Assembly (NCBI GenBank): GCA_022819855.1
Contig: JAJEGN010000012.1
Coordinates: forward strand, 198,746 to 262,745
Source of the DNA: Gammaproteobacteria bacterium
GTDB taxonomy: Bacteria > Pseudomonadota > Gammaproteobacteria > Steroidobacterales > Rariloculaceae
Direction of reading: 5' to 3'
DNA length: 64,000 nt
Shown: positions 35,231-48,141 of the stretch, piece after piece
How the letters are laid out: each line of letters begins with the position of its first letter
Position numbering within the stretch: position 1 is the stretch's first letter
The notes under the pieces: generated by a model
Databases searched by the model: none
What the model saw: the letters and a program-made list of their open reading frames with translations, nothing else
What the model was told of the DNA's origin: nothing
Program-made: the position numbers and the translations under genes

Positions 35231-35307
35231 TGGTAGCGGGGGCAGGATTCGAACCTGCGACCTTCGGGTTATGAGCCCGACGAGCTGCCTGACTGCTCCA
35301 CCCCGCA
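35231..35307 (-). tRNA. tRNA-fMet (CAT)
   Basis: Initiator tRNA of 77 nt with encoded CCA. The anticodon arm reads GTCGGGCTCATAACCCGAA with the three G-C pairs typical of initiators. Positions 1 and 72 are T and T, so the first acceptor pair is not Watson-Crick, as required for formylation and initiation. Located downstream of the nuo operon on the same strand, as in many Gammaproteobacteria. Confidence 0.95.
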
Positions 35308-35442
35308 CCGGAAGGGCAGGATCATACCGAGGCCCAAAAACCGTCGCAAGACGGAACAGCGATCTCGATCCCTTCGAGCAGGTCGATGGAAGTCGACAGT
35401 ACCGCGCTTGCTGGCCAACTGATCCAGGTCGGATCAGCGCAG

Positions 35443-35841
35443 CTACTCTGCCGGTCTTGGCTTCAGGTCCGCCGGCGCAAAAAACTCGATATGAGAAGAA
35501 TCCACGAGCGCTTCGACTTCATGCACTGAATATGACGGTATGACGATGACGTCACCAACCTCCAGCACATGGTCGGTGCCTTCAACCTCGATTCGATAGC
35601 GGCCGGACCGCACCATGAGAATCTGCTCATTGACGTGACTGTGGGCCGGAAAAATCGTGCCTGCCGCGTAACGTACGATGTTCATACGCCCCAGTTCGCC
35701 CGGAAATTGCTTGATCGTGACGCCTTCCCGACTGCCTTCGCTCCACTCGAGATCGTTCGAGCTGACGATCGTCGGGGCGGGCGGAGCGGCAAATGCGAGC
35801 GTGGCAAACAAAATGCCGAGCAGCGTTATCGTTGTTTTCAT
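35443..35841 (-). CDS. Exported cupin-domain protein
   Basis: Small protein of 132 aa with signal peptide (MKTTITLLGILFATLAFA). A single cupin barrel shows PAHSHVNEQILMVRSGRYRI and a second histidine in YSVHEVEA, giving a metal site of three His and one Glu. Its start overlaps the stop of the preceding DUF6152-like gene (ATGA), so the two are coupled. Substrate is unknown; it may be a sugar- or small-molecule-binding cupin or a dioxygenase. Confidence 0.8.
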   Translation of the reverse strand: MKTTITLLGILFATLAFAAPPAPTIVSSNDLEWSEGSREGVTIKQFPGELGRMNIVRYAAGTIFPAHSHVNEQILMVRSGRYRIEVEGTDHVLEVGDVIVIPSYSVHEVEALVDSSHIEFFAPADLKPRPAE

Positions 35842-36881
35842 AGCGTCGACTCATCCCACTGACACTCGTAAGCCTGGACTTCTTCGCCGGGAAGGTCGGC
35901 AAATCGCCGGTCAAGAACAACCGGTTCGGTGAACACGGCTTCGTCAACCACGGTCGCGACGTAACTCAGGAAACGGCCGTCCGGGCTCGGTGTGAATCGC
36001 TCCGAGATCTCTGCGTTCTCCGTCAACGGGATGCCATCCTGATCGAACCATGGCCAGTCGATCGCGACGGTGCGGACGACGAGCGACTCGCCCTCCCACC
36101 GGCCGGTGGAATGGCCGTAGGGGCCAGGTGTCGGAGACCGGTTCGAATCACCCATGTAAATGACGCGCCGCGCATCGAGTTCCTCGATGTGAAGCACCAC
36201 GTTGTCGCCGGCTCTGACGAACTCCATCGGAATCGGCGTATCCATGATCGCCGGCATGCCATTCGCACAGTTCACGTAGGGATTCTCGGCGCCGTTGCCC
36301 CAGGTGAGCTGCATCTCTTTCGCGAACTCGGTCAGCGGGTAGCCGTCGTTCCAGAGCGGCCGGGGCGGTCCCGTATCGGGCAGCGTCGAGTCATCGAGAC
36401 TCCATACCTTGAAGATTCCAGGATCGCCGTTCGATTCGCCAGACGGCGAATTCGTCCACGATGTCCCCACAAGATTCTCCGTCCACCGTGGTTCGATCGC
36501 TCGCGACGAGCGCCATTCGCGCCCGTCGGCGAGCAGAAAGTTCTGCATGAAGATGGCATTCGTGTTCCTGCGACCCCGATAACCCGCAGCGCGAACGCTG
36601 TCTCCAACGGAGACCGAGTCGCGTTCAACGCCCGTACGCAGAATCATTGCAGCCGCGGCTGCTTCGATCCGCCACTCGGCCACGGGCCCTCCGGCCTCAC
36701 CGCCTTCGACCGTGATGACGGTATGCGGATTCGCCCACTCCACGCCGGTCACTCGCCCGGCGATTTCGGCGACATCGGTCATGTCGTAGTGGATGCTCGC
36801 CGCGTGATGAGCGAACGCGAAATACGGTAGGGCGGAGCTCAGTGAAACATAAACGCACACTCTTGCAAGACTTCTGAACAT
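35838..36881 (-). CDS. Exported DUF6152-like protein
   Basis: Protein of 347 aa with signal peptide ending YFAFAHH. The N-terminal ~110 residues (HHAASIHYDMTDVAEIAGRV, then GVEWANPHTVITV) match the pattern of DUF6152 proteins, which begin with paired histidines. The C-terminal part (ESLVVRTVAIDWPWFDQDG and SERFTPSPDGRFLSYVATVV) matches the conserved partner region. GGGAGTGTC stands before the ATG. Function is not known. It forms an operon with the cupin gene and lies between nuoN and tRNA-fMet. Confidence 0.65.
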   Translation of the reverse strand: MFRSLARVCVYVSLSSALPYFAFAHHAASIHYDMTDVAEIAGRVTGVEWANPHTVITVEGGEAGGPVAEWRIEAAAAAMILRTGVERDSVSVGDSVRAAGYRGRRNTNAIFMQNFLLADGREWRSSRAIEPRWTENLVGTSWTNSPSGESNGDPGIFKVWSLDDSTLPDTGPPRPLWNDGYPLTEFAKEMQLTWGNGAENPYVNCANGMPAIMDTPIPMEFVRAGDNVVLHIEELDARRVIYMGDSNRSPTPGPYGHSTGRWEGESLVVRTVAIDWPWFDQDGIPLTENAEISERFTPSPDGRFLSYVATVVDEAVFTEPVVLDRRFADLPGEEVQAYECQWDESTL

Positions 36882-37057
36882 GACACTCCCGCGGTGAAAG
36901 AACTGTGACTATCTTCAGACCTTCATCTTACCTGATCGAACGAGCGTGCCTTGTGGCACGGCTGTCCCCGCAAGAGTCCCGCTATTGCAGGAGTTGCAGT
37001 TCGCTGTCACAGCAAGGATATGAAGCCGGTGCTTGAACCGGGGTCCTGAACAGCCCG

Positions 37058-38479
37058 TTAGAGCACGCGCATGCAAAGCTCGAGCAGGTAGCCCGGAAAG
37101 ACGCCGAGCACGAGCAATCCGAGGCCGTTGACGCTGATCACGACGCGCATGCTCCCGGGGGCGACGATCGGCGCATCGTCGAGCGGATCGTCGAAATACA
37201 TGTACCAGACGACGCGCAGGTAGTAGAACGCACCCACGACCGCCAGAATCACGCCGAGTACGGCGAACCAGAGGAGACCGGCATCGATGAGGCTGCCGAG
37301 CACGAGCAGCTTGGCATAGAAACCTATGAAGGGCGGTACGCCTGCCATGCTGAACATGATCATGAGCATCACGAAGGCGAACCACGGACTGCGCGCGTTG
37401 AGTCCCTTGAAGTCCTCGAGCCGCTCGGCTTCGAAGCCTTCCCGGCTCAGGAGCAGGATCATGCCGAACGCGGCAGCGGCCATGATCACATAGCTCACCG
37501 TGTAGAACATCGCGGCGCTCAGCGCGTCGTCCGTGCCCCCGATGAAACCCATCAGGATGAATCCGACGTGTGAAATCGTCGAATAGGCCAGCATGCGCTT
37601 GAGGTTCGTCTGCGCGATCGCAACGATGTTGCCGATCGCAAGCGACAGGATCGACAGCACGATCAACATGCCCTGCCAGCTCGAATGAGCATCGCCAAGG
37701 CCCTCGACGAGCACCCGCCAGGCCAGTGCGAACGCGGCGATCTTCGGCGCCGAGCCGATGAAGAGTGTGACCGGGGTCGGCGCGCCCTGGTAAACGTCGG
37801 GCACCCACATGTGAAACGGTACGGCACCGAACTTGAACGCCACGCCGACAACGATGAACGCAAGCCCGACCAGCGCCGGGATTCCGAAGCCGTCGGGCCC
37901 GGACAGACGCTCGGCAAGTTCGGTGATTTCGAGCGTACCCGTTACGCCATAGAGCAACGAGATGCCGTACAGCAGCGTGCCGGAAGCGATCGCGCCGAGC
38001 ACGAAGTACTTCATCGCTGATTCGGCCGCCGTCGCCGATTCGCGATTGAACGCCACGAGCGCATAAAGCGCCAGTGACAGGAGTTCCAGACCCAGGTACA
38101 TCGTGAGCAGGCTGTGAGCCGAGATCATGACCATGATCCCGAGCAGTCCGAAGAGCCCAAGAATGAAGAATTCGCCCTTGAAGAGCTTGCGCGCGGCGAG
38201 GTACTCCCGCGAATACACGAACACGAGCGCGACGGCCACGTAGGCCACCAGCTTGAGCACTCCGGCCGCACTGTCGGCAATGAAACTGCCGTAGAACGTC
38301 GTGACGGATTCATCCACGAAAAACAGGCCCGTGCAGGCCGCCGTGCCGACAAGCGAAAGCATCGACAGCCAGTACGTGATCATCCTCTGCTCGTCGCGCA
38401 GAAAGACATCAACGAGCAAGACGACGCAGATCGCCGTGGCGAGGAATATTTCCGCTGCTGCCGGGTAGTAGTCGATCAT
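37058..38479 (-). CDS. nuoN: NADH-quinone oxidoreductase subunit N
   Basis: Antiporter-like membrane subunit of complex I, 473 aa, in the proton-pumping arm. About 14 hydrophobic helices are present. Conserved elements include the loop FKFGAVPFHMWVPDVYQGAP and the ISHVGFILMG helix. It is the last gene of the nuo operon, 13 bp after nuoM, and ends in a segment without a clear terminator. Confidence 0.95.
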   Translation of the reverse strand: MIDYYPAAAEIFLATAICVVLLVDVFLRDEQRMITYWLSMLSLVGTAACTGLFFVDESVTTFYGSFIADSAAGVLKLVAYVAVALVFVYSREYLAARKLFKGEFFILGLFGLLGIMVMISAHSLLTMYLGLELLSLALYALVAFNRESATAAESAMKYFVLGAIASGTLLYGISLLYGVTGTLEITELAERLSGPDGFGIPALVGLAFIVVGVAFKFGAVPFHMWVPDVYQGAPTPVTLFIGSAPKIAAFALAWRVLVEGLGDAHSSWQGMLIVLSILSLAIGNIVAIAQTNLKRMLAYSTISHVGFILMGFIGGTDDALSAAMFYTVSYVIMAAAAFGMILLLSREGFEAERLEDFKGLNARSPWFAFVMLMIMFSMAGVPPFIGFYAKLLVLGSLIDAGLLWFAVLGVILAVVGAFYYLRVVWYMYFDDPLDDAPIVAPGSMRVVISVNGLGLLVLGVFPGYLLELCMRVL

Positions 38480-38492
38480 CTGGCGTTCACCG

Positions 38493-40010
38493 CTACAACT
38501 TCGACTGCACGACGTGAGCGAGGAGTTGCCGCAGCGTCTCGTCCATCGCCTCCACGAGTGGATCGGGCCACACGCCGAGCAACAGTACCGAAACCGCGAG
38601 TACGCCCAGGACCAGGAACTCGCGCCGGTCGAGGTCCTTGAGCGCCGCCACGCCGTCGTTGCCGACTTCGCCGAAGACGACGCGCTTTACCATCCACAGG
38701 GTGTAGGCCGCACCGAAGACGAGAATCGTCGCCGCCGTGAACGCGAGCCAGAAACTCGCGTGAAAGCTGCCGAGGATGACGAAGAACTCGCCGACAAAGC
38801 CCGATGTACCCGGCAGTCCGGCATTGGCGAGTGCGAACAGAACCACGAACGTGGCGAAAATCGGCATCGTGTTTGCAACGCCGCCGTACGCGCTGATCTC
38901 CCGGCTGTGCAGGCGGTCGTACATGACGCCGACGCACAGGAACAACGCGCCGGAGATGAGCCCATGCGAGATCATCTGCACCATGCCGCCCTGCAGCGCC
39001 AGCATCGCGCCGGCTTCGTCCTGGGAGTTGGCGATCGTCGCGAAGATCACGAAGAAGCCGAGCGTGACGAAGCCCATGTGCGCAATCGACGAATAGGCGA
39101 TGAGCTTCTTCATGTCCTTCTGCACGAGAGCGACCAGGGCGATGTAGACGATCGCGATCAGCGACAGCCCGATCATGAGCCAGGCGAGCGACTGGCTCGC
39201 GTCGGGCGTTATCGGCAGGCTGAAACGGATGAAACCGTAACCGCCCATCTTCAGCAGCACGGCCGCGAGGATCACGGAGCCGCCCGTCGGCGCCTCGACG
39301 TGCGCATCGGGCAGCCAGGTGTGCACCGGCCACATCGGCACCTTGACCGCGAAGGCGATCAGGAAGGCGAGGAAAATCAGGACCTGCTCGTTCATGCCGA
39401 GCGGCAGTTCGTGGAACGCGAGAATCGAGTAGCTCCCGGACTGCAGGTAGAGGTAGATCAGCGCCACGAGCATCAGGACCGAGCCGAGGAAGGTGTAAAG
39501 GAAGAACTTGACCGTCGCGTAGATGCGCCGTTCCCCGCCCCAGACGCCAATGATGATGAACATCGGCACGAGCATCGCTTCCCAGAACACGTAGAACAGC
39601 AACGCATCGAGTGCCGCGAAAACGCCGATCATCAGGCCTTCGAGCAACAGGAAGGCTGCGAAATACTGCGCGGGACGGGTCTTGATGACCTCCCAACCGG
39701 CGATGACCACAAGCGGGGTCAGGAACGCCGTCAACAGGATCAGCGGCATGGAAATGCCGTCGACGCCGAGTTCGTAGAACGCGTTGAACGCGCCGATCCA
39801 GGGCACGCGTTCGACGAATCGCATGCCGCCGAATTCCGGATACCAGCGGAAACCGATATAGAGATGGACGGCGACAAGGAAGGTCGCAACGCTGACTCCA
39901 AGCGCAACCCACCTGGCGAGTTCCATGCGTCGCTGCGCGCCGAGCACGAGCACGGCGATCGCGCCCGCGATCGGCAGCCAGATGCAGATGCTCAGAAGCG
40001 GCACGTACAC
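38493..40010 (-). CDS. nuoM: NADH-quinone oxidoreductase subunit M
   Basis: Antiporter-like subunit of complex I, 505 aa, starting with GTG at 40010. It shows FAVKVPMWPVHTWLPDAHVE with the conserved Lys and the AYSSIAHMGFVTLG helix. It starts 3 bp after the nuoL stop, so translation is coupled. Confidence 0.95.
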   Translation of the reverse strand: MYVPLLSICIWLPIAGAIAVLVLGAQRRMELARWVALGVSVATFLVAVHLYIGFRWYPEFGGMRFVERVPWIGAFNAFYELGVDGISMPLILLTAFLTPLVVIAGWEVIKTRPAQYFAAFLLLEGLMIGVFAALDALLFYVFWEAMLVPMFIIIGVWGGERRIYATVKFFLYTFLGSVLMLVALIYLYLQSGSYSILAFHELPLGMNEQVLIFLAFLIAFAVKVPMWPVHTWLPDAHVEAPTGGSVILAAVLLKMGGYGFIRFSLPITPDASQSLAWLMIGLSLIAIVYIALVALVQKDMKKLIAYSSIAHMGFVTLGFFVIFATIANSQDEAGAMLALQGGMVQMISHGLISGALFLCVGVMYDRLHSREISAYGGVANTMPIFATFVVLFALANAGLPGTSGFVGEFFVILGSFHASFWLAFTAATILVFGAAYTLWMVKRVVFGEVGNDGVAALKDLDRREFLVLGVLAVSVLLLGVWPDPLVEAMDETLRQLLAHVVQSKL

Positions 40011-40013
40011 GGA

Positions 40014-41972
<1,959 letters not shown>

Positions 41973-41988
41973 GCCTTGAGCTCCGGAC

Positions 41989-42294
41989 CTATCCCCTGAG
42001 CGTGTCCATCTCGTCGACGTTGATGCTGCGCGTGTTGCGGAAGAGCACCACGAGGATCGCAAGCCCGATGGCGGCCTCGGCCGCGGCAACGGTCAGGATG
42101 AAGAACACGAACACCTGCCCCACCGTATCGCCCAGCAGGCGCGAGAACGCGATGAAGTTGAAGTTCACCGCGAGCAGCATGAGCTCGATGCACATGAGGA
42201 GCACGATCACGTTCCTGCGGTTGATGAAGATCCCGGCGACGCTCACGCTGAAGAGCACGGCGGCGAGAACGAGGTAATGGGCGACGGTGACCAT
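41989..42294 (-). CDS. nuoK: NADH-quinone oxidoreductase subunit K
   Basis: Small three-helix subunit of complex I, 101 aa, exactly the usual size. Conserved glutamates lie in [13 protein letters not shown] and [10 protein letters not shown] and are part of the proton path. The longer open frame upstream is a shadow inside nuoJ. Confidence 0.96.
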   Translation of the reverse strand: MVTVAHYLVLAAVLFSVSVAGIFINRRNVIVLLMCIELMLLAVNFNFIAFSRLLGDTVGQVFVFFILTVAAAEAAIGLAILVVLFRNTRSINVDEMDTLRG

Positions 42295-42298
42295 CCGC

Positions 42299-42898
42299 TC
42301 AGTCCTTGCTCGGATCCATCCTGACAAGCCGCACGCGGTCTTCGCGCCGGACCGCAACCTGCTTCGCGACGTTCTGCGCCTTGAGTCCGGGGCGGCGGCG
42401 CATCGTGAGCGTGATGGCCGCGACGATGGCGAGCAGCAATATGATCGCGGCGATCTCGAACGCATAGACGTGCTCGGTGTAGAGCACGCTGCCGAGTTCG
42501 CGCGTGTTGCTGTAGTCCGCCGGGAACGGCGCGGGAGTCGACAGGAACTGCATCCCTTCGCTGCGGAACCAGACGACGTGGCCGATCTCGACAGCCACGA
42601 GCAGCGCGACGGCCGCACCGATCCAGACATAGCGCGTGAAGCCTTCGCGCATCGACTCCACGTTGATGTCGAGCATCATGACGACGAAGAGCAACAGCAC
42701 CATGACGGCGCCGACATAGACGAGCACGAGGACGATCGCGAGGAATTCCGCCTCCATGAGGAGCCACAGCGCCGCGCTCTGCACGAACGCGAGCACGAGG
42801 AACAAGGCCGCGTGCACGGGGTTCCTTGATGTGATGACGCCGAGCGCCGCAACCAGCAGGATCGCGGCAAAGGCGTAGAAAAGTATCGTCGGAATCAA
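42299..42898 (-). CDS. nuoJ: NADH-quinone oxidoreductase subunit J
   Basis: Five-helix membrane subunit of complex I, 199 aa. It starts with TTG at 42898 ([20 protein letters not shown]) and shows the conserved [20 protein letters not shown] helix. The nuoK start lies 4 bp downstream of its stop. Confidence 0.95.
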   Translation of the reverse strand: MIPTILFYAFAAILLVAALGVITSRNPVHAALFLVLAFVQSAALWLLMEAEFLAIVLVLVYVGAVMVLLLFVVMMLDINVESMREGFTRYVWIGAAVALLVAVEIGHVVWFRSEGMQFLSTPAPFPADYSNTRELGSVLYTEHVYAFEIAAIILLLAIVAAITLTMRRRPGLKAQNVAKQVAVRREDRVRLVRMDPSKD

Positions 42899-42931
42899 GG
42901 TCTCGTCACTTCGGTTTCAGTCGGCGGCGGC

Positions 42932-43411
42932 TCAGCGGTAGTCGGCGTCAGCCGACTTGTCCGCGGCGATCATCGCCTCGTACTTGTCGCCGACGGCGAG
43001 CAGCTTGTCCTTCGTCATGATGTTCTCGCCGCGGGCTTCCATGTGGTATTCGTGAATGCGGGTCTCGACAATCGCATCGACCGGGCAGGCTTCCTCGCAG
43101 AACCCGCAGTAGATGCACTTGAAGAGGTCGATGTCGTAGCGCGAGGTGCGCCGCGTGCCGTCCGGGCCGACTTCCGACTCGATCGTGATCGCGAGCGCGG
43201 GACAGACAGCCTCGCAAAGCTTGCATGCGATGCACCGTTCCTGGCCGTTCGGATAGCGGCGCAAGGCGTGCAGGCCGCGAAATCTCGGCGACTGCGGCGT
43301 CTTTTCTTCCGGGTACTGGACCGTGACCTTCTTCACGAACAGGTTCTTCAGCGTCAGCCGAAGGCCCTTGGCCAGTTCCGTCATGAGGAATGTCTTGATC
43401 GGGTTCAGCAC
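42932..43411 (-). CDS. nuoI: NADH-quinone oxidoreductase subunit I
   Basis: Peripheral-arm iron-sulfur subunit, 159 aa. Two [4Fe-4S] motifs are present: [12 protein letters not shown] and [12 protein letters not shown]. The GTG at 43411 has GGGAG at good spacing and gives the standard N-terminus [19 protein letters not shown]. It carries electrons from NuoG toward NuoB and quinone. Confidence 0.95.
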   Translation of the reverse strand: MLNPIKTFLMTELAKGLRLTLKNLFVKKVTVQYPEEKTPQSPRFRGLHALRRYPNGQERCIACKLCEAVCPALAITIESEVGPDGTRRTSRYDIDLFKCIYCGFCEEACPVDAIVETRIHEYHMEARGENIMTKDKLLAVGDKYEAMIAADKSADADYR

Positions 43412-43427
43412 ATCACACTCCCGGACT

Positions 43428-44525
43428 CTAGACTCCCGCCGCCCACGGTCCGATCTCGAGCGCCGCCATGACGCCTTCCACGACGATCCAGACGATCGTG
43501 ATCGGTATGAAGACCTTCCAGCCGAGCCGCATGATCTGGTCGTAGCGGTAGCGCGGGAAGGTCGCCCTGAACCACAGGAAGCAGAAACAGAAGAATCCCA
43601 TCTTGAGCGCGAGCCAGCCGAAGCTCGGCGCGGCGAGCCAGGTGTCGGCAAGCCCCGGCACGCCCGCGAACGGCGAGAGCCAGCCGCCGAGGAAGAACGT
43701 CGCGGTCAGCGCCGTAATCAGGATCATGTTCGCGTATTCGGCGAGGAAGAAGAGCCCGAAACCGATGCCTCCGTACTCCACGTGAAAGCCCGCGACGATT
43801 TCCGACTCGCCTTCCGCGACATCGAACGGCGCGCGGTTGGTTTCGGCGACACCCGAAATGAAGTAGACGAGAAACAGCGGGAACAGCGGCCATACGAACC
43901 ACGACAGCATGCTTGTGCCTTCCTGCGCGCGCACGATGTCGCCGAGATTGAGACTGCCGCCGGCCATGAGCACGCCGACGAGCGCGAATCCCATTGCGAT
44001 CTCGTAAGCGACGATCTGTGCCGCGCAACGCATCGCGCCAAGGAAGGCGTATTTCGAGTTCGACGACCAGCCCGCGAGAATCACGCCGTAGACGCCCATC
44101 GAGGTCAGCGCGAGAACGTAGAGGAGTCCCGCGTTGATGTCGGCGATCACGAAACTCTCGCTCATCGGCACGGCTGCCCAGACGGCGAGCGCGGGTACAA
44201 GTGCCACGACCGGCGCCGTCAGAAACAGGAAACGGTTTGAATTGGCGGGAATCACCACTTCCTTGATCTGCATCTTGAGCACGTCCGCGAACGGCTGCAG
44301 GACGCCCTTCCAGCCGACGCGATTGGGACCGATGCGGTTCTGGATCCAGCCGATGATCTTGCGTTCCCAATAGGTGAAATAGGCAACGGCGATGATCAGG
44401 CAGATCGCAACGACCCCGATCTTGAAGAGTGTCACGACCACGAAGCGAACGGTGTCGGGCAGGGCCACCCAGGCGGCCGTGAGCCATGGCTCGAGATCCG
44501 CGACCATGCCCATCAGCCAATCCAT
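43428..44525 (-). CDS. nuoH: NADH-quinone oxidoreductase subunit H
   Basis: Membrane subunit of complex I forming the quinone chamber with NuoB and NuoD, 365 aa. Conserved [20 protein letters not shown] and [17 protein letters not shown] are intact. The ATG at 44525 directly abuts a GTG, and one of the two overlaps the nuoG stop, so the start is uncertain by one codon. Confidence 0.95.
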   Translation of the reverse strand: MDWLMGMVADLEPWLTAAWVALPDTVRFVVVTLFKIGVVAICLIIAVAYFTYWERKIIGWIQNRIGPNRVGWKGVLQPFADVLKMQIKEVVIPANSNRFLFLTAPVVALVPALAVWAAVPMSESFVIADINAGLLYVLALTSMGVYGVILAGWSSNSKYAFLGAMRCAAQIVAYEIAMGFALVGVLMAGGSLNLGDIVRAQEGTSMLSWFVWPLFPLFLVYFISGVAETNRAPFDVAEGESEIVAGFHVEYGGIGFGLFFLAEYANMILITALTATFFLGGWLSPFAGVPGLADTWLAAPSFGWLALKMGFFCFCFLWFRATFPRYRYDQIMRLGWKVFIPITIVWIVVEGVMAALEIGPWAAGV

Positions 44526-46732
44526 CACGTTGCGCTCGCCGCCAGGCGGTCGGCGGCCTCGTCCCGGTCGTCCCCGAGCACCGTTTGCTGCAACGGCTCG
44601 GAGCGGCGAACGAGCGCATCGACGGCGTAGATCGGCACATCGATCTCTGCCGGAACGGTCTCCGCCGCGTCCAGACTGACGGCGAAACTGCCCCGATAGC
44701 CGTTGTCAGGCGGCGCGGGCTCGCCGAGCTCCCGGCGCAGCGCCGCGCGCACGTCCGCGGCGCGCCGATAGTCGAAATCCGGCACGCCGAGCGCATTGCC
44801 GAGCACGCGCAACACGCGCCAGCCCGGCCGCGCCTCGCCGACCGGATCGGCCGCCGCGTCGAAACTCTGCCATGTCCCCTCGGCATTGACGTAAGTGCCC
44901 GCCGTTTCGGCGAAGGCGCCGATCGGCAGCAGCACGTCGGCACACTCGAGAAGCGCGTCATTGACGTACGACGCGAAACAGACCACGGCATCGGCGCTCA
45001 TGAGCGCCGCTTCGGCCAGGGCGCTCTCTGCCATGTCGCTGTCGGGTTCGAACCCGAACAAGACGTAGCCGCGCCGCGGCGAACTCAACATGCCGTGGAC
45101 GTCGAAACCTGCCGGCTGCCCGGCGGCGCCCCCGATACCGCGATGCGGCAGACAACCGGCGAGCGCAGCGCCAACGCTGTTGGCGCCCTCGGGCAAGTAA
45201 CCGAGTTGCGCGCCGGCAAGTTCCGAAAGCGCCGCCGCGAGCACGCGGATATCGGAGAAGTGCGGATGCCGCTGGGCGATGTGCCCGAGCAGCACGAGCG
45301 CGCGTTCCTTGCCGACGAGGACGCGGGCAGCCGCGCGGTGTTCGTCACCGACCGCCACGCCGGGCATGGCGTCGGCCAGGCCCTCGGGCAGCGGCCGGTC
45401 AAGTTCCTCGGCAGCGGCGACGAGCACGCTCGCCAGGGACCGCGCGAAATCGGCCACCGGCGCTTCGACCCATGTGGACCTGAACAGGTACTCGTAATCG
45501 TTCGGGTTGACGAAGCCGACCTGCGCGCCGCCGAGCGCGGCCTTGCGGATACGGTGCGCGACGATGGGGACCTCCATGCGCAGGTTCGAACCGACGACCA
45601 GAATCCCGTCGAGTTGCTCGAGGCCCGCGATCGTGGAGCCAAGCCACGGCCAGGCCGGGTCCGCCTGCTGGTCGCGGAAATCGATCCGCCGCAAGCGGTG
45701 ATCGAGGTGCGCGCTGCCAAGGTGCGTGGCGATCCGCCGCAGCAGGTACAGTTCCTCGAGCGTCGAACCCGGCGACGCGAGAACGCCGAGTCCGTCCCCT
45801 TCGTCCTCCACGGCGCCGGAGATCGCCGCAGCCGCGCTCTGAAGCGCCTCCTGCCAGGTCGCCTCGATCCACTCCTGGTCGCGCTTGATCATCGGCACGT
45901 CAAGCCGGTCCTCGGTGTAGATGCCGTGGCAACTGAAGCGGTCCCGATCGGATATCCATGTCTCGTTGATCGCCTCGTTCTCGCGCGGCACGATGCGTTT
46001 CAAGGTGCCGCGCAACACGTGACCGTGGAGGTTCGACCCCGCGCAGTCGTGCGGCGAAACCAGCGGATGAACCGTCATCTCCCAGGCCCGCGCGCTGAAG
46101 CGGTAGGGCTTGTTGTTGAGCGCGCCCACCGGGCAGAGATCGATGATGTTGCCCGAAAGCTCATGGTCGACACTGTTCTCGATGTAGGTGCCGATCTCCA
46201 TGTGTTCGCTGCGGCCAACGGCTCCAAGCTCCTGAATTCCCGCAATTTCTTCGCCGAAACGCACACAGCGGGTGCAGTGGATGCAGCGCGTCATGTCGGT
46301 CGAGACGAGCGGTCCGAGGTCCTTGTCGGCGACGACGCGCTTCTTTTCGGTGTAGCGAGACACGCCGCGGCCGAAACCGAGCGCGAGATCCTGCAGTTCG
46401 CATTCGCCGCCCTGGTCGCAGATCGGGCAGTCGAGCGGATGGTTGATCAGCAGGAACTCCATCGTGGCCTTCTGGGCCGAGATCGCGCGATCGGAGCGGG
46501 TAAACACTTTCATGCCTTCGGTGACCGGTGTCGCGCACGCCGGCAGCGGTTTCGGCGCCCGTTCGACATCGACGAGGCACATGCGGCAGTTCGCCGCGAC
46601 CGAAAGCTTGCCGTGATAGCAGAATCGCGGCACATAGCTGCCAACCCGGTCGGTGACCTCGATCAACATCTGCCCGGCAACGGCCTCGACCTGCCTGCCG
46701 TCGATCTCGATGTTGACTTTCTTCTGTTGCAT
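44525..46732 (-). CDS. nuoG: NADH-quinone oxidoreductase subunit G
   Basis: Large iron-sulfur subunit of the NADH-oxidising arm, 735 aa from ATG 46732. N-terminal cluster motifs are [22 protein letters not shown] and [14 protein letters not shown]. The rest is a molybdopterin-oxidoreductase-like domain without catalytic molybdenum function. A TTG five codons upstream is a possible alternative start. Confidence 0.95.
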   Translation of the reverse strand: MQQKKVNIEIDGRQVEAVAGQMLIEVTDRVGSYVPRFCYHGKLSVAANCRMCLVDVERAPKPLPACATPVTEGMKVFTRSDRAISAQKATMEFLLINHPLDCPICDQGGECELQDLALGFGRGVSRYTEKKRVVADKDLGPLVSTDMTRCIHCTRCVRFGEEIAGIQELGAVGRSEHMEIGTYIENSVDHELSGNIIDLCPVGALNNKPYRFSARAWEMTVHPLVSPHDCAGSNLHGHVLRGTLKRIVPRENEAINETWISDRDRFSCHGIYTEDRLDVPMIKRDQEWIEATWQEALQSAAAAISGAVEDEGDGLGVLASPGSTLEELYLLRRIATHLGSAHLDHRLRRIDFRDQQADPAWPWLGSTIAGLEQLDGILVVGSNLRMEVPIVAHRIRKAALGGAQVGFVNPNDYEYLFRSTWVEAPVADFARSLASVLVAAAEELDRPLPEGLADAMPGVAVGDEHRAAARVLVGKERALVLLGHIAQRHPHFSDIRVLAAALSELAGAQLGYLPEGANSVGAALAGCLPHRGIGGAAGQPAGFDVHGMLSSPRRGYVLFGFEPDSDMAESALAEAALMSADAVVCFASYVNDALLECADVLLPIGAFAETAGTYVNAEGTWQSFDAAADPVGEARPGWRVLRVLGNALGVPDFDYRRAADVRAALRRELGEPAPPDNGYRGSFAVSLDAAETVPAEIDVPIYAVDALVRRSEPLQQTVLGDDRDEAADRLAASAT

Positions 46733-46757
46733 GTCCGCTGGCGTCAAAAGGCTTCGC

Positions 46758-48062
46758 TCAGGCCGCGACGGCGTCAGGCGCCGACACGATGCTTCGTCCG
46801 CCGTGGTCGATCATGTACTCGAACTCGTGACGGAAATGCTTGAGGAAACTCTGCACGGGCCACGCCGCGGCGTCGCCGAGCGCGCAGATCGTGTGACCCT
46901 CGATCTTGTTGGCGACATCGACGAGCATGTCCAGATCGGCGTGGGTGCCCGAACCCTCCATGATCCGCGTCAGCACGCGGTAGAGCCAGCCCGTGCCCTC
47001 CCGGCAGGGAGTGCATTGCCCGCAGGACTCCGCGTAGTAGAAGCGCGAGATGCGCCTGAGCATGTTCACCATGCAGGTCGTTTCGTCCATGACGACGACC
47101 GCGCCCGTGCCGAGGCTCGATCCCGCCGCCTTGATCGTATCGAAATCCATCGTGAGATCCACGATGTTCGCGGCCGGCATCACCTGCACCGAAGAACCGC
47201 CGGGGATCACGGCCTTGAGTTCCCTGCCGCCCTGCATGCCGCCGGCGATCTCGAGCAGCTCCCGGAACGGTATGCCGAGCGGTAGCTCGTAGTTACCCGG
47301 CTTTTCGACGTGGCCGGAGACCGAGAAGATCGCCGTGCCGCTCGAGCCCTCGACCCCGATGTCGACGAACCACTGCGGTCCCTTGCGGATGATCGTCGGA
47401 ATCGAGGCGAGGCTCTGAGTGTTGTTGATCGTCGTCGGCGCCCCGTAGAGGCCGTGCTGCGCCGGGAACGGCGGCTTGAAGCGCGGCTTGCCGGGTTTGC
47501 CCTCGAGCGACTCGAGAAGTCCCGTTTCCTCCCCGCAGATATAGGCGCCGGCGCCGACGAAGGTGTGGATGTCGACATCGATTCCGGAACCCTTGACGTT
47601 CGCGCCGAGCCAGCCGGCGTCGTAGGCTTCCTGCAGGGCCGTCTCGAAACGCGGCACGGGCTCATCCATGAACTCCCCGCGGATGTAGTTGTAGGCGACC
47701 GTGGCGCCCATCGCGTAGGCGGAGATCGCCATCCCTTCGATCAGTGAATGCGGGTTCAGCCGAAGGATCTCCCGATCGTGGCAGGTGCCGGGCTCGCTCT
47801 CGTCGGAATTGCAGACGAGGTACTTCTGCACCGGCGCTTCGCGCGGCATGAAGCTGTGCTTGAGCCCGGTCGGGAACCCCGCCCCGCCGCGGCCGCGCAG
47901 ACCCGAAGCCTTGACCTGCTCGATGATCGCCGCGCGGTCGAGTTCGCCGTCCAGGACCTTCTGCCAGGCCTGGTAGCCGCCGACCGCGAGATAGTTCTGA
48001 AGCGTCCAGGGCTCGCTTTCGAACCTGCGCGTCGCAAAGCAGACGAGATCGTGTTCCGGCAT
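46758..48062 (-). CDS. nuoF: NADH-quinone oxidoreductase subunit F
   Basis: Flavoprotein subunit that oxidises NADH, 434 aa from ATG 48062. Visible motifs: NADH/FMN site GLRGRGGAGFPTGLKHSFM, YICGEETGLLESLEGKPGKP, and the [4Fe-4S] motif ESCGQCTPCREGTGW. It lies between nuoE and nuoG in the usual order. Confidence 0.96.
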   Translation of the reverse strand: MPEHDLVCFATRRFESEPWTLQNYLAVGGYQAWQKVLDGELDRAAIIEQVKASGLRGRGGAGFPTGLKHSFMPREAPVQKYLVCNSDESEPGTCHDREILRLNPHSLIEGMAISAYAMGATVAYNYIRGEFMDEPVPRFETALQEAYDAGWLGANVKGSGIDVDIHTFVGAGAYICGEETGLLESLEGKPGKPRFKPPFPAQHGLYGAPTTINNTQSLASIPTIIRKGPQWFVDIGVEGSSGTAIFSVSGHVEKPGNYELPLGIPFRELLEIAGGMQGGRELKAVIPGGSSVQVMPAANIVDLTMDFDTIKAAGSSLGTGAVVVMDETTCMVNMLRRISRFYYAESCGQCTPCREGTGWLYRVLTRIMEGSGTHADLDMLVDVANKIEGHTICALGDAAAWPVQSFLKHFRHEFEYMIDHGGRSIVSAPDAVAA

Positions 48063-48141
48063 CGTCGGAGCCCTATGTCCTCGTGCCCGAAGGATCTGCA
48101 CGTGTCATCAGCCTGTCCGTTACCCTGTCCACGACCCGAAG

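Noticed and set aside
35220..35543. Short plus-strand protein over the tRNA-fMet gene
   Set aside because: It is the translated antisense of a tRNA, a common false gene call.
36945..36960. Rho-independent terminator after nuoN (stem CGTGCC-TTGT-GGCACG)
   Set aside because: The stem is perfect but short and has no T-run on the minus strand, and it lies about 100 bp from nuoN.
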